Shown here: positions 8,042 through 16,945 of the stretch, one piece after another
How positions within the stretch are numbered: the stretch's first letter is position 1
Layout of the letters: each line of letters opens with the position of its first letter
From: Granulicella cerasi
GTDB taxonomy: Bacteria; Acidobacteriota; Terriglobia; Terriglobales; Acidobacteriaceae
DNA: 64,000 bases
Assembly (NCBI RefSeq): GCF_025685575.1
Contig: NZ_JAGSYD010000005.1
Span: 186,567 to 250,566, forward strand
Reading direction: 5' to 3'
Notes under the pieces: generated by a model
What the model was told of the DNA's origin: nothing
Database searches by the model: none
The model's input: only the letters and a program-made list of their open reading frames with translations
Made by a program: the position numbers and the translations under genes

Positions 8042-10561
8042 CTAGAAGCGCAGGCGAACGCCTCCGTACGACGCACGCGGCGTCCCCGCATAGATTGAGC
8101 CCGTAACACTCGCCAGCACGCTCGCATCGTTCTGCTGGCCAGCAGCATTCAGCGTGTTGGTAATGTTGCCCGCAGACGCGACGTAGGTCACGTTCGCAAG
8201 GTTCTGCAGATCGAAGAAGAACCGCAGCCGCGAAGCCAGCCCATGCTTCGCAGGAGGATCGTAATGAAGGCTGAGGTTCAACAGATTATTGCCCGGCGCC
8301 TTCAGCAGGTTTCCGTTGTCGAGATAAAAAGCATCGCGCCAACCGTCTTCCAGATAGCCTCCAAACCCGCGAAGCATGCCGCTCGGCTGATCGTAGAGGA
8401 TGCGAGCGTTGAGTGTGTGAGGCTGCACCCCGGGAATGCGAAGTCCCGCGCGCGCGAAGCTCGCCGTGACTCCGCTGCTCGTCAATTGCTCCGTGTAGTT
8501 GGTGTAAATCTGGTTGTCGTAGGTATAAGCTCCACGCATCCTCAAGCCCGGCAGCGCGTGAACCAGCGGATGAAGGTCGACTCCCAACTCAACACCACGA
8601 TGAGCAGAGGCTGGTGCGTTGAAAGTAAAGCTCTGCAGGTTCACGCCAGGAGATTGCGTCACCATCTCGTTGCGAAACCACTCATAGAAGATCGTCCCCG
8701 AGAGCGTCAGGACGTTACTCAGTGTCAGGTCGGCTCCTCCCTCGACACCGATATTGCGTTGCGTTTTGAGCGTCGTGTTGTTGCCGAACAGTCCTTGCGG
8801 CGTCGTGAACAGTTGGGTCGCCTGCGGCGTGCCATAGCCGGTACCTATGCGTCCGTGCAGCTTCCACACACTCGTGGGACGATACTGCACACCAAACTCG
8901 GGGGCCACGTTGAAGAAGTTCCGATCACCGCGTACAGGATTGATGGCCGTGGAGATCGTCAGCGGCGAACTCGTAGCCACCGTATAGGTGAAGTTGTTCG
9001 CGACCGCAGCGAGCTGGGTGTATTCACCTCCGACACCTGCAACGAGAGTCCATTGAGGGGCGAGCGCATACTCGGCGCGCAGGTGGAAACCTGTGTTGAA
9101 ATGATCACCTTGAATCGTCTGCGTCGGTGCACCGATGGCAGCGTTCCCGCCAGGCATGAGGTTCGCGCTGGTTGAGCTGATGTTTTCGTAATTGAAGAAG
9201 CCTCCCACGTAGGTAGTCGACTCCTTGCCCCCGAGCTTGCCGTGGCGCAGCCGGTCACTCACCACGTTGAACGACGGCAGCGTTCCACGGTATGCCGAAG
9301 CACTCGTCGGCTGATTCGCAACGCGGTCGTCCCACACGAACTGCGTTTGCCACGTGGTGTCGGCGCTCACATCATGCTCATATCGGGCACCCACGATCGT
9401 ACGACGATCATGTCGATTCAGCCCGGCCTCCGCTGCAGCCAATGATTGCCTGGTGCCAGTAAATCCGTTGGTGAATACGCTCACACTTGCGCAGCCGTTT
9501 ACTGCGAAGGCGCTGCTATATACGGCACAACCGCGCTGATAGGGATTCAACGCGTATTGCGTGCGCGAGAGTCGGATGGAGAGGTTCGTATCCAGGTTAT
9601 TGTTGATGAACTTGAACGTCATACGATCGCGGGGCGTTGCTGCAAAACTCGCCAGGATGTTGGCCGTGATGGTGTTGAACTGATTGTTCGACGTCGCCTG
9701 CTCGGCGCGGACGTTGCTCAGGAAGACGGCGAGCTGATAGCGCTCGCTGCCGGTACCATAGGTGACATAGTCGTTGAAGTATCCAAAGCTGCCGAAGTCC
9801 GCTCCTACCTCGACGCCGTGGATGTCACTTCCCGAACGCGTATGGAAGTTGATTGCTCCTCCGGTGGCGTAGTTGCCGTAGAGCGCAGAGGACGGCCCCT
9901 GTACGACATCCACGCCGCTATACGCGTGAGGATCTGTGAGGTCCATGCGGGCAAGCCCATCCGGCTGGGTTACGGGAAAGCCATCCTCAAAGACCTGCAC
10001 GTTGCGGACGCCGTAGGTCTGGCGCGTGCTCGATCCTCGGACAGAGACCGCGATATCGCGAGGACCGTTGCCCGTCACGAAACTGACGCCCGGCATGAGG
10101 CTGACGATGTCCGCAACCGTGATCGCCGGCGAGTTCTTGAACTCCTCCCGGCTCACCGCAGTGTGCGTCTGGCTCGTCGGCAGCTCGGTGACCAGCGCGG
10201 TCTGCGCATCTACCGTAACGCTCTGTGACAACGACGCCACTGACAGTGTCGTGCGCAACGCAACCGGAGTGCCTGCGCGCAAAGTCATACTCTGCAAGCT
10301 CGTCTGGAAGCCTTCGCGGCTGACGCGCACCATGTAAGCGCCTGCGGGGACATCCGCGAAAGAAAAGTGTCCCGTAGCGTCCGACGCTCCACAAAACAGA
10401 GTTTGTCCGCCTTGCGAAACCTCAACCTGCGCGCCGACAACAGCTGCACCAGCTCCGTCCAGAACGACCCCGGAGAGACTACTGTTCACCTGCGCAGACG
10501 CGCAGCACGATCCCAGGGCCGCAACGGTCGCGGCCACGTACATATATCTATGCCGAAGCAA
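8042..10561 (-). CDS. TonB-dependent receptor (metal/metallophore type)
   Basis: This outer-membrane receptor has about 839 residues. Its domains in order are a signal peptide ending CCASAQ, a carboxypeptidase-regulatory-like domain (about 25-100), a plug with the MPGVSF and GVDVVQGPSSALYGNYATGGAINF motifs (split here; about 120-235), and a 22-strand barrel ending in aromatic-rich GGVRLRF. The GPSSALYG plug motif is typical of ferric-siderophore and copper receptors. A GAGG ribosome site lies just before TTG at 10561, used here; a TTG at 10591 or ATG at 10543 are alternatives. It is followed by a PepSY gene and preceded by a Cys/His/Met-rich exported protein, which favours metal uptake. The actual ligand is not determinable. 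Confidence 0.88.
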   Translation of the reverse strand: MLRHRYMYVAATVAALGSCCASAQVNSSLSGVVLDGAGAAVVGAQVEVSQGGQTLFCGASDATGHFSFADVPAGAYMVRVSREGFQTSLQSMTLRAGTPVALRTTLSVASLSQSVTVDAQTALVTELPTSQTHTAVSREEFKNSPAITVADIVSLMPGVSFVTGNGPRDIAVSVRGSSTRQTYGVRNVQVFEDGFPVTQPDGLARMDLTDPHAYSGVDVVQGPSSALYGNYATGGAINFHTRSGSDIHGVEVGADFGSFGYFNDYVTYGTGSERYQLAVFLSNVRAEQATSNNQFNTITANILASFAATPRDRMTFKFINNNLDTNLSIRLSRTQYALNPYQRGCAVYSSAFAVNGCASVSVFTNGFTGTRQSLAAAEAGLNRHDRRTIVGARYEHDVSADTTWQTQFVWDDRVANQPTSASAYRGTLPSFNVVSDRLRHGKLGGKESTTYVGGFFNYENISSTSANLMPGGNAAIGAPTQTIQGDHFNTGFHLRAEYALAPQWTLVAGVGGEYTQLAAVANNFTYTVATSSPLTISTAINPVRGDRNFFNVAPEFGVQYRPTSVWKLHGRIGTGYGTPQATQLFTTPQGLFGNNTTLKTQRNIGVEGGADLTLSNVLTLSGTIFYEWFRNEMVTQSPGVNLQSFTFNAPASAHRGVELGVDLHPLVHALPGLRMRGAYTYDNQIYTNYTEQLTSSGVTASFARAGLRIPGVQPHTLNARILYDQPSGMLRGFGGYLEDGWRDAFYLDNGNLLKAPGNNLLNLSLHYDPPAKHGLASRLRFFFDLQNLANVTYVASAGNITNTLNAAGQQNDASVLASVTGSIYAGTPRASYGGVRLRF

Positions 10562-10683
10562 AATTTCCTCACATTCGTCGCTGACGCTCAAGGAGCTTCA
10601 TTCGCCTCGTAGGCCAATGGCTCGATGAAGCGCTCGCAGGCCCAAGCCCGCATCGCGTTGACCAAGTGCACGCGCACTCGGAT

Positions 10684-11088
10684 TTAGTTCGAGAGAGAGG
10701 AAACTACCGGGGGGCCGCGCTTATGGCGAGAGCGTTCACGCGAAATCCGCATGGCGGACTCAGCCTGACGAACGATGTCGGGCTGACGCTCGAGACTCGG
10801 CGCGCGGAAAGCGACGTAAGTCATCGGCAACATCATCGGCTGATGATCAGCAACATGCATCATCGGCGCGTACGGGCATTTCTCTACCGGAGCCGAAAAG
10901 TGCGGCTGCGAGCTGCTGGAGTCAGAGCCGCCCGCCATGTTCATGCTGCAATGATGCTTGCCGCCGCGGCGGCAGCACGCAGGCAAATTCGCTTCACTCT
11001 TCGGCGTAAGCGCAAAGAGCGAGGAAGCAAATGGCAGTCCGAAGATTGCCAGCAACGTGATGGCGATGAGCTTGCGCAACATCTCCAT
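10684..11088 (-). CDS. Small exported Cys/His/Met-rich protein
   Basis: This 134-residue protein starts at the ATG at 11088, with AGGTG upstream. It has a short basic start, one hydrophobic signal or anchor segment (about 5-25), then a metal-ligand-rich region: PACCRRGG, KHHCSMNM, and CPYAPMMH with HQPMML further on. No confident family is recognised, but small Cys-motif proteins (DUF2946-like) beside TonB/PepSY copper genes are a known arrangement. It is the first gene of the leftward set, about 120 bp before the receptor. A periplasmic metal-handling role is inferred from composition and context. A longer reading frame from 11226 lacks a signal peptide at its own start and is not favoured. 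Confidence 0.65.
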   Translation of the reverse strand: MEMLRKLIAITLLAIFGLPFASSLFALTPKSEANLPACCRRGGKHHCSMNMAGGSDSSSSQPHFSAPVEKCPYAPMMHVADHQPMMLPMTYVAFRAPSLERQPDIVRQAESAMRISRERSRHKRGPPVVSSLSN

Positions 11089-11340
11089 TGAAGCACCTGC
11101 GACACTACACGGCAATCCTCGTCTGCAGAGGACCTCCGATAATCGTGGCGCTTCCTCGATGCAGCTCAAATCACTGCGACGAATGCGGTAACTCTGGCCT
11201 TCCAACCACTTCGCGCTTCCCTGCATCCGAGGAGCAAGTGTATCTTGCTGAAAACGTCGTGTTTTTATCGCCTCCTGCGGATCGAACGCTGCACCAAGCG
11301 CTAGATCCGTGCTCTTGGTGAAGTTGTCCCGAAGGATCGT

Positions 11341-12876
11341 ATGCCCAAGAAGATTGCCATTGTCGGCGCTGGCCCCGGTGGTCTCGCCTCCGCCATGCTC
11401 CTTGCTTCACGAGGCTTTGCAGTAGACGTTTACGAGAAGGCCAATCGTATCGGCGGCCGCAACGCGGAGCTCACGCTCGGGCCGTACCGCTTCGATCTCG
11501 GTCCGACATTCCTGATGATGAAGTTCCTGCTCGACGAGCTCTTTCAGGAGACCGGTCGCGCCATCGAGGACTATCTCACCTGCATTCAGTTGGACCCGAT
11601 GTACCGCCTCAACTTCCCCGGCAAGTCATTGCTTGCGCGTTCCGATCCCAACGACATGCGCGTAGAGATCGAGCGGGTGTTCCCCGGCGAAGGAGCGGCA
11701 CTCGATCAATTCCTGAAGCGCGAGAGCGAACGCTTTGAGAAGCTTTACCCGTGCTTGCAGAAGCCCTATGGCTCGCTGAGTTCCATGCTGAGCGCAACGC
11801 TCTTTTCTGCTGTGCCGCATATCGCCATGGGCCGGTCCCTCTTCGATGTGCTCGGCAAATACTTCCGCTCTGAAGAGCTTCGCCTCGCATTCACGTTCCA
11901 GTCGAAGTACCTCGGCATGTCCCCCTGGGACTGTCCCGGTCTCTTCGCGATGATCCCTTACACCGAGCACGCGCACGGAATCTATCACGTGCAGGGTGGG
12001 CTCTGCCGCATCAGCGACGCCTTCGCCGAGGTCGCTCGCGAAGAGGGTGCGCGGATCTTCACCTCGACGCCGGTACACCGGGTGCTGACCAAGAACGGTG
12101 CCGCCACCGGCATTGAATTGATGGACGGAGAAAAACGCGAGTACGACGAAGTTGTGATCAACGCCGACTTCGGACACGCAATGTCGACGCTCTTCGAGCC
12201 CGGCACGCTGCGCAAATACACACCCGATACGCTGAAGCGCAAACGCTGGTCCTGCTCCACCTTCATGCTCTACCTTGGCGTAGACAAGACCTACCCCGAC
12301 TCCGACCACCACACCATCATTTTCGCGAATGACTACCAGCGCAATCTGGCAGACATCTCGCAACGCAAGATCGCCTCGGAAGACGTGTCGGTATACGTGC
12401 GAAACTCCGTGGTGAATGACCCTTCTACTGCTCCCGAAGGTCACTCTGCGCTCTACGTCCTGGTGCCCACGCCGAACAACTTCAGCGAGATCGATTGGGA
12501 GATGAAGAAGTCCGACTATCGAAAGATGGCGCTGCAACTGCTCAAGGAACGTTCGGTATTCCACGACATTGAGGAGCATATCGTCGCGGAACAGATTGTG
12601 ACGCCCGCGGACTGGGAGCGCAACTCGGTCTACGCCGGAGCGACCTTCAACATGGGCCACAACTGGACACAGATGCTCTACCTTCGACCGCATAATAAGT
12701 TCGAAGAGGTCGACAACTGCTATCTCGTTGGAGGCGGCACTCATCCCGGTTCGGGCTTGCCGACGATCTTCGAATCAGCACGCATCGCCGCGAACATGCT
12801 CTGCGCCAAGTACCGCGTTCCCCATCGCGAAGCCACGCCATATGGGCAGATCGCTTTCGCGGAACCAGCACAATGA
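11341..12876 (+). CDS. crtN: C30 carotenoid (diapophytoene-type) desaturase CrtN
   Basis: This FAD-dependent desaturase of 511 residues begins with the dinucleotide-binding motif GAGPGG (residues 9-14), followed by YEKANRIGGRN, and ends with the phytoene-desaturase C-terminal motif GGGTHPGSGLP. The blocks CSTFMLYLGVD, HTIIFANDY and LYVLVPTPN match staphylococcal CrtN, which desaturates dehydrosqualene to 4,4'-diaponeurosporene; in squalene-route organisms the same family acts on squalene. An AAGGA site lies just before the ATG. It is the first gene of five; the next gene starts in an ATGA overlap. The substrate chain length is inferred from the neighbours. Confidence 0.9.
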   Translation: MPKKIAIVGAGPGGLASAMLLASRGFAVDVYEKANRIGGRNAELTLGPYRFDLGPTFLMMKFLLDELFQETGRAIEDYLTCIQLDPMYRLNFPGKSLLARSDPNDMRVEIERVFPGEGAALDQFLKRESERFEKLYPCLQKPYGSLSSMLSATLFSAVPHIAMGRSLFDVLGKYFRSEELRLAFTFQSKYLGMSPWDCPGLFAMIPYTEHAHGIYHVQGGLCRISDAFAEVAREEGARIFTSTPVHRVLTKNGAATGIELMDGEKREYDEVVINADFGHAMSTLFEPGTLRKYTPDTLKRKRWSCSTFMLYLGVDKTYPDSDHHTIIFANDYQRNLADISQRKIASEDVSVYVRNSVVNDPSTAPEGHSALYVLVPTPNNFSEIDWEMKKSDYRKMALQLLKERSVFHDIEEHIVAEQIVTPADWERNSVYAGATFNMGHNWTQMLYLRPHNKFEEVDNCYLVGGGTHPGSGLPTIFESARIAANMLCAKYRVPHREATPYGQIAFAEPAQ

Positions 12877-14363
12877 AGAACGAGGTGATCGCTCGATCAC
12901 GCCGCGCAGGAGAACTCTGGGCCGCATCCTCCTGGCGTTCTCGCCATGCCATGCTCGCGCGACTTGCAGACGTGTTCGTCGAGCGCCAGGAGGAGATCGT
13001 TGATGCGATCGTCGCAGACACGGGCAAGCCTCCGCTCGATGCGCTGGGTGGAGATCTTCTGGTTACGCTGGAGCACTTCCGCTTCTACGGAAATCATGCC
13101 GAAAGAATTCTGTCGCCGCTTCGCCTGGGACGCAGCCGCTTGCTCTTTGGCTCTGCCAGATTTACGCGCTACTATGAGCCGCATGGAGTCGCGCTGATCT
13201 ATGCACCCTCGAACTATCCGCTACAGCTCTCGATGGTTCCTGCACTCACTGCACTCTACGCTGGCAACGCCGTCGTGCTGAAGATGAGCGAGCAGACACC
13301 GCATCTTGCGGCTGTCCTGCAGGATCTGATGCAAACAGCAGGGCTGCCGCAACACCTTCTTCAAGTATTCACCGATGCGCCCGACTCTGCAGGAGACTAC
13401 CTCGAGGCGCGGCCTGACTTCGTGTGCTTCACCGGGAGCACGCACAATGGGCGAATGCTGGCAGAGCGCGCGGGTCGGCTCCTCATTCCCTCACTGATGG
13501 AGCTTGGTGGCAAAGATGCCGCCATTGTCTTCGCAGACTGCTCGCTGCCACGCACGATTGAAGGCGTTGTTTACGGAGCATTCCTTCATAGCGGACAGGT
13601 GTGCGTGGGCATTAAGCGAGTCTTCGTCGAAGAATCTCTTTACGAAAGCTTTGTCGCGAAGCTCGTAGAGCGCATCCGGCAGTTGCGACCGGTGCAAGCG
13701 GATTCGGGTGAAATGTCAGCGAGTTTGTCAGATGCTTTACGAACTCGACTCGCTTCTCAAATCGACGAGGCCGTTCAGCGCGGAGCACGAGTGCTCCATG
13801 CGCAAGACCTGACGGGACGCTTCCCCGTCATACTGACGGATGTACCTAACGACGCTACGCTCCTACGTGATGAGAGCTTCGGCCCCATTCTCTGCATCGG
13901 CAAATTCGATGCGGAAGAAACGGCAGTACGCCGCGCCAATAGCGGCGACTTCGCTCTGGGAGCCAGCATCTGGACGCGCGACCTGCGCAAAGCACAACGC
14001 GTTGCGAGCGCACTTCGCGCGCCTAATATCGCCATCAACGATGTGATCCGCAATATCGCCAACCCCGAGGCCCCCTTTGGCGGCAATGGTGCCAGCGGCT
14101 ACGGACGTTATCACGGCGCTGAAGGCCTGCTTACATTCAGCAAGACGAAAGTTGTCATGACGCAACGCGCTCGCAAGACACGCGAACGCCACTGGTTTCC
14201 TTTTCTCCCTGCAACCTATCGCCAGCTCAGCATCATCATTCGCGTCCGCCATTCGCGAATCGGAAGATGGTTCGGCGCGTTTGCCTTTGCCATGGCCTTA
14301 ATGACGCCCTACCTCGTAGGCGCGACTCACGCTCACACCTCAACACTCCAGACGGAGATGTAA
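12873..14363 (+). CDS. aldH: Aldehyde dehydrogenase of the C30 carotenoid pathway (diaponeurosporenal dehydrogenase-like)
   Basis: This is an NAD(P)-dependent aldehyde dehydrogenase of 496 residues with catalytic cysteine C244 (motif SGQVCVG) and the general-base glutamate E210 (motif MELGGKDA). It belongs to the class-3 type group that acts on long-chain apolar aldehydes and carries a hydrophobic C-terminal tail (about 465-485), suggesting membrane anchoring. In staphyloxanthin synthesis AldH oxidises 4,4'-diaponeurosporen-4-al to the carboxylic acid. It overlaps crtN by 4 bp and abuts crtP with no gap. The pathway role is inferred from position between crtN and crtP. Confidence 0.88.
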   Translation: MKNEVIARSRRAGELWAASSWRSRHAMLARLADVFVERQEEIVDAIVADTGKPPLDALGGDLLVTLEHFRFYGNHAERILSPLRLGRSRLLFGSARFTRYYEPHGVALIYAPSNYPLQLSMVPALTALYAGNAVVLKMSEQTPHLAAVLQDLMQTAGLPQHLLQVFTDAPDSAGDYLEARPDFVCFTGSTHNGRMLAERAGRLLIPSLMELGGKDAAIVFADCSLPRTIEGVVYGAFLHSGQVCVGIKRVFVEESLYESFVAKLVERIRQLRPVQADSGEMSASLSDALRTRLASQIDEAVQRGARVLHAQDLTGRFPVILTDVPNDATLLRDESFGPILCIGKFDAEETAVRRANSGDFALGASIWTRDLRKAQRVASALRAPNIAINDVIRNIANPEAPFGGNGASGYGRYHGAEGLLTFSKTKVVMTQRARKTRERHWFPFLPATYRQLSIIIRVRHSRIGRWFGAFAFAMALMTPYLVGATHAHTSTLQTEM

Positions 14364-15869
14364 ATGTCGAAACCTCTTACCGCGGTCGTGATCGGAGCTG
14401 GCATCGGTGGCATGTCCGCTGCTATACAGCTCCAGAAGGCCGGCATCCAGGTCACTCTCGTCGAAAAGAACGGGCAACTCGGCGGCAAGCTGAACCTGCT
14501 CGAAACACAAGGCTTCAAATTCGATCTTGGCCCCTCCATCTTCACGCTGCCGCAGGTCTTTCGACCTCTGTTTGAAGGCGATGGAAAAACCCTCGAAGAC
14601 TATGTGCCGCTCGAGCGAGTAGACCCGCAATGGCGAAATTTCTTTGAGGACGGAACCGTACTCGACCTGTGGGAACGGACGGAGACGATGCGCTCCGAGC
14701 TGTCTAGACTCCCGGATGCAGGGACAGCGTTTGATGACTACGAACGCTTCGTCGCGTACTCCAAGCAGCAGTACGACGTCGTCGAGCGCGGCTATCTTCG
14801 CGAAGGCCTTGATGGCTTCTGGGAACTGATTCGCTTCTACGGTCTCATGGGCGGACGCGAAATGGACTGGATGCACTCGATGTCCGGCGCGGTGAACAGC
14901 CGCGTTCGCAATCAGTATCTGCGCGACATCTTCAATTACTTCATCAAGTACGTCGGCTCGTCTGCGAACGACTCGCCAGGCTTCATGAACCTGATGCCGT
15001 ACATCCAGCTAGGCTTCGGGCTCTGGTATGTCAAGGGTGGTCTGTACGAATTCGCGCGAGGTTTTGAGCGGCGACTGCGTGAACTGGGCGTCGAGGTTCT
15101 TCTGCAGACAGAGGCAACACGCATCACTCAAGAGGGTGACCGTGTCTCTGGCGTCGAATTGCGTGACGCACAGGGCGCGACTACCTTCGTTCCCGCAGAT
15201 TTCGTCATCTCAAATATGGAGGTCATCCCTGCATCAGAACGTCTTCTGCAACAGACGCCTCGGCAGCTGAAGCGGCTCTCGCGGTTTGAGCCAGCATGTT
15301 CGGGAATCGTTCTTCATCTCGGACTCGACCGCGAGTATCCGCAACTCGCCCACCACAACTTCTTTTATTCGAAGGACCAGTCGCAGCACTTCGATCGCGT
15401 CTTCCATGAGAAGCGGCTCCCGGACGATCCGACAATCTACCTCGTTGCGCCTACACGCACCGATCCTTCGCAGGCGCCGGCGGGATGCGACAACATCAAG
15501 ATTCTCCCGCATATTCCACCGCTACAGTCCAAGCGCCCATACACCTATGAAGACTGTGTGGCACTGAAAGAGTTATGCCTGGACAAGCTCGAACGGATGG
15601 GCCTTACCGATCTTCGCAAGCACATCATCGTCGAAGACTTTTGGACGCCGTTTGATATTGAGAAGACCTACTACTCAAATCGCGGATCCATCTACGGGGT
15701 CGTCTGCGACCGCCGCCACAACTTCGCGTTCAAGGCTCCGAAGCGAAGCGCCGACTTCAAGAACATGTTCTTCGTAGGCGGCAGCGTCAATCCCGGCGGC
15801 GGCATGCCCATGGTGTCCCTCAGCGGTCAGCACGTGGCCCGCATGATTCTCGAGCAAATAGAGCAATGA
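14364..15869 (+). CDS. crtP: C30 carotenoid terminal oxidase CrtP
   Basis: This 501-residue FAD enzyme has the motif GAGIGG at residues 11-16 and the C-terminal motif GGSVNPGGGMPM. Several long blocks closely match staphylococcal CrtP, including YFIKYVGSS, ISNMEVIP, YPQLAHHNFF, FHEKRLPDDPTIYLV, KLERMGLTDLRKHII and YSNRGSIYGVV. CrtP oxidises the terminal methyl of 4,4'-diaponeurosporene to the aldehyde. The start codon follows directly on the aldH stop codon, and the stop overlaps the crtQ start as ATGA, so translation is tightly coupled. This is the clearest marker that the operon makes an oxidised C30 carotenoid. Confidence 0.94.
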   Translation: MSKPLTAVVIGAGIGGMSAAIQLQKAGIQVTLVEKNGQLGGKLNLLETQGFKFDLGPSIFTLPQVFRPLFEGDGKTLEDYVPLERVDPQWRNFFEDGTVLDLWERTETMRSELSRLPDAGTAFDDYERFVAYSKQQYDVVERGYLREGLDGFWELIRFYGLMGGREMDWMHSMSGAVNSRVRNQYLRDIFNYFIKYVGSSANDSPGFMNLMPYIQLGFGLWYVKGGLYEFARGFERRLRELGVEVLLQTEATRITQEGDRVSGVELRDAQGATTFVPADFVISNMEVIPASERLLQQTPRQLKRLSRFEPACSGIVLHLGLDREYPQLAHHNFFYSKDQSQHFDRVFHEKRLPDDPTIYLVAPTRTDPSQAPAGCDNIKILPHIPPLQSKRPYTYEDCVALKELCLDKLERMGLTDLRKHIIVEDFWTPFDIEKTYYSNRGSIYGVVCDRRHNFAFKAPKRSADFKNMFFVGGSVNPGGGMPMVSLSGQHVARMILEQIEQ

Positions 15870-16945
15870 TCTGGTGGCTTCTCTTCAGCGCGATTGGCTT
15901 GATCAGCGGATTCGTTCTGATGACGCGGGCGCCCGCCATCGACAACAAGCCTACGCATGAACCGGGAGAAGTTCACCGCCCCCTTTCGATCATCATCCCC
16001 GCGCGCAATGAGGAGCGGAATATCGCCAAGCTGCTTGCGTCGATTGGCTGCTCGCCCGCGCTCGAGGTGATCGTGGTGAACGACAGCTCGCAGGATGCAA
16101 CCGCAGAGGTTGCACGGTCCCTCGGGGCAAGAGTGATTCGTCCGACCGCTCTTCCTGACGGGTTCACCGGAAAAGCATGGGCCTGCACAGAAGGCGCGCG
16201 CGTCGCGAGCCATGAACTACTTCTTTTTCTCGACGCGGATACACAGTTCGATGGCGGTGGCCTGCACGCGTTGTCCCACATGGCTGGTCTGAGTGACATG
16301 CAGAACAGCGCGCTATCCGTCTTTCCGTTCACCGCAACAGAGAGATCCTACGAAGAGTTGTCGCTCTTCTTCAACCTGCTGATGGCGTTCGGAACCGGAG
16401 GGTTTGGCAGCTTCCGAGAAAGCCACCTGTTCGGTCAGTCTCTCCTCATTAGTCGAGAGAACTACTGGAAGGTCGGCGGCCACGCCTCAGTCGGACGGCA
16501 CGTGCTCGAGAACCTGCATCTGGCGTCGAAGCTCCGCGAAGCAGGTGTGACACCTGTTTGTCGCGTGGGTCGCGGAACACTCAGGATGAGGATGTTCCCT
16601 GACGGCTTTCGGCAACTCGTTTCGAGTTGGACGAAGGCTTTCGCAAACGGCGCGCAAGTGACAGACAGAAAGGTTCTGCTCGTCTCGATCGTGTGGCTCT
16701 CGGCGCTCTCCTCTGCGGCGCTCATCCCGTTCTTTGCCCACGGCGCGTTCTTCTCATGCTCGCTCGCGTTGTACGTGCTCGCGAGCATTGAGGTCTTCTT
16801 CTTCGCTCGACAGATAGGCTCGTTTCGGCTCTACAGCTGCGTCCTCTACCCCGTGCCGCTGGTGTTCTTCTTCGGCATCTTCGCTCGCTCCGCGTATCGT
16901 CGCGCTATGAATCGCCCGAGCGAATGGAAGGGGCGCGCAGTATGA
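15866..16945 (+). CDS. crtQ: Family 2 glycosyltransferase, CrtQ-like (diaponeurosporenoate glucosyltransferase)
   Basis: This 359-residue membrane glycosyltransferase has an N-terminal helix (about 2-20), a GT2 catalytic region with SIIIPARNEERNI, VVNDSSQD and the metal-binding LDADTQF motif, and several C-terminal helices (about 265-345). The ending SEWKGR matches the EWKGR end of staphylococcal CrtQ, which joins glucose to the carboxylate of 4,4'-diaponeurosporenoate. It overlaps both neighbours by 4 bp (ATGA). The sugar donor is inferred. The function is supported by both similarity and gene order. Confidence 0.88.
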   Translation: MIWWLLFSAIGLISGFVLMTRAPAIDNKPTHEPGEVHRPLSIIIPARNEERNIAKLLASIGCSPALEVIVVNDSSQDATAEVARSLGARVIRPTALPDGFTGKAWACTEGARVASHELLLFLDADTQFDGGGLHALSHMAGLSDMQNSALSVFPFTATERSYEELSLFFNLLMAFGTGGFGSFRESHLFGQSLLISRENYWKVGGHASVGRHVLENLHLASKLREAGVTPVCRVGRGTLRMRMFPDGFRQLVSSWTKAFANGAQVTDRKVLLVSIVWLSALSSAALIPFFAHGAFFSCSLALYVLASIEVFFFARQIGSFRLYSCVLYPVPLVFFFGIFARSAYRRAMNRPSEWKGRAV

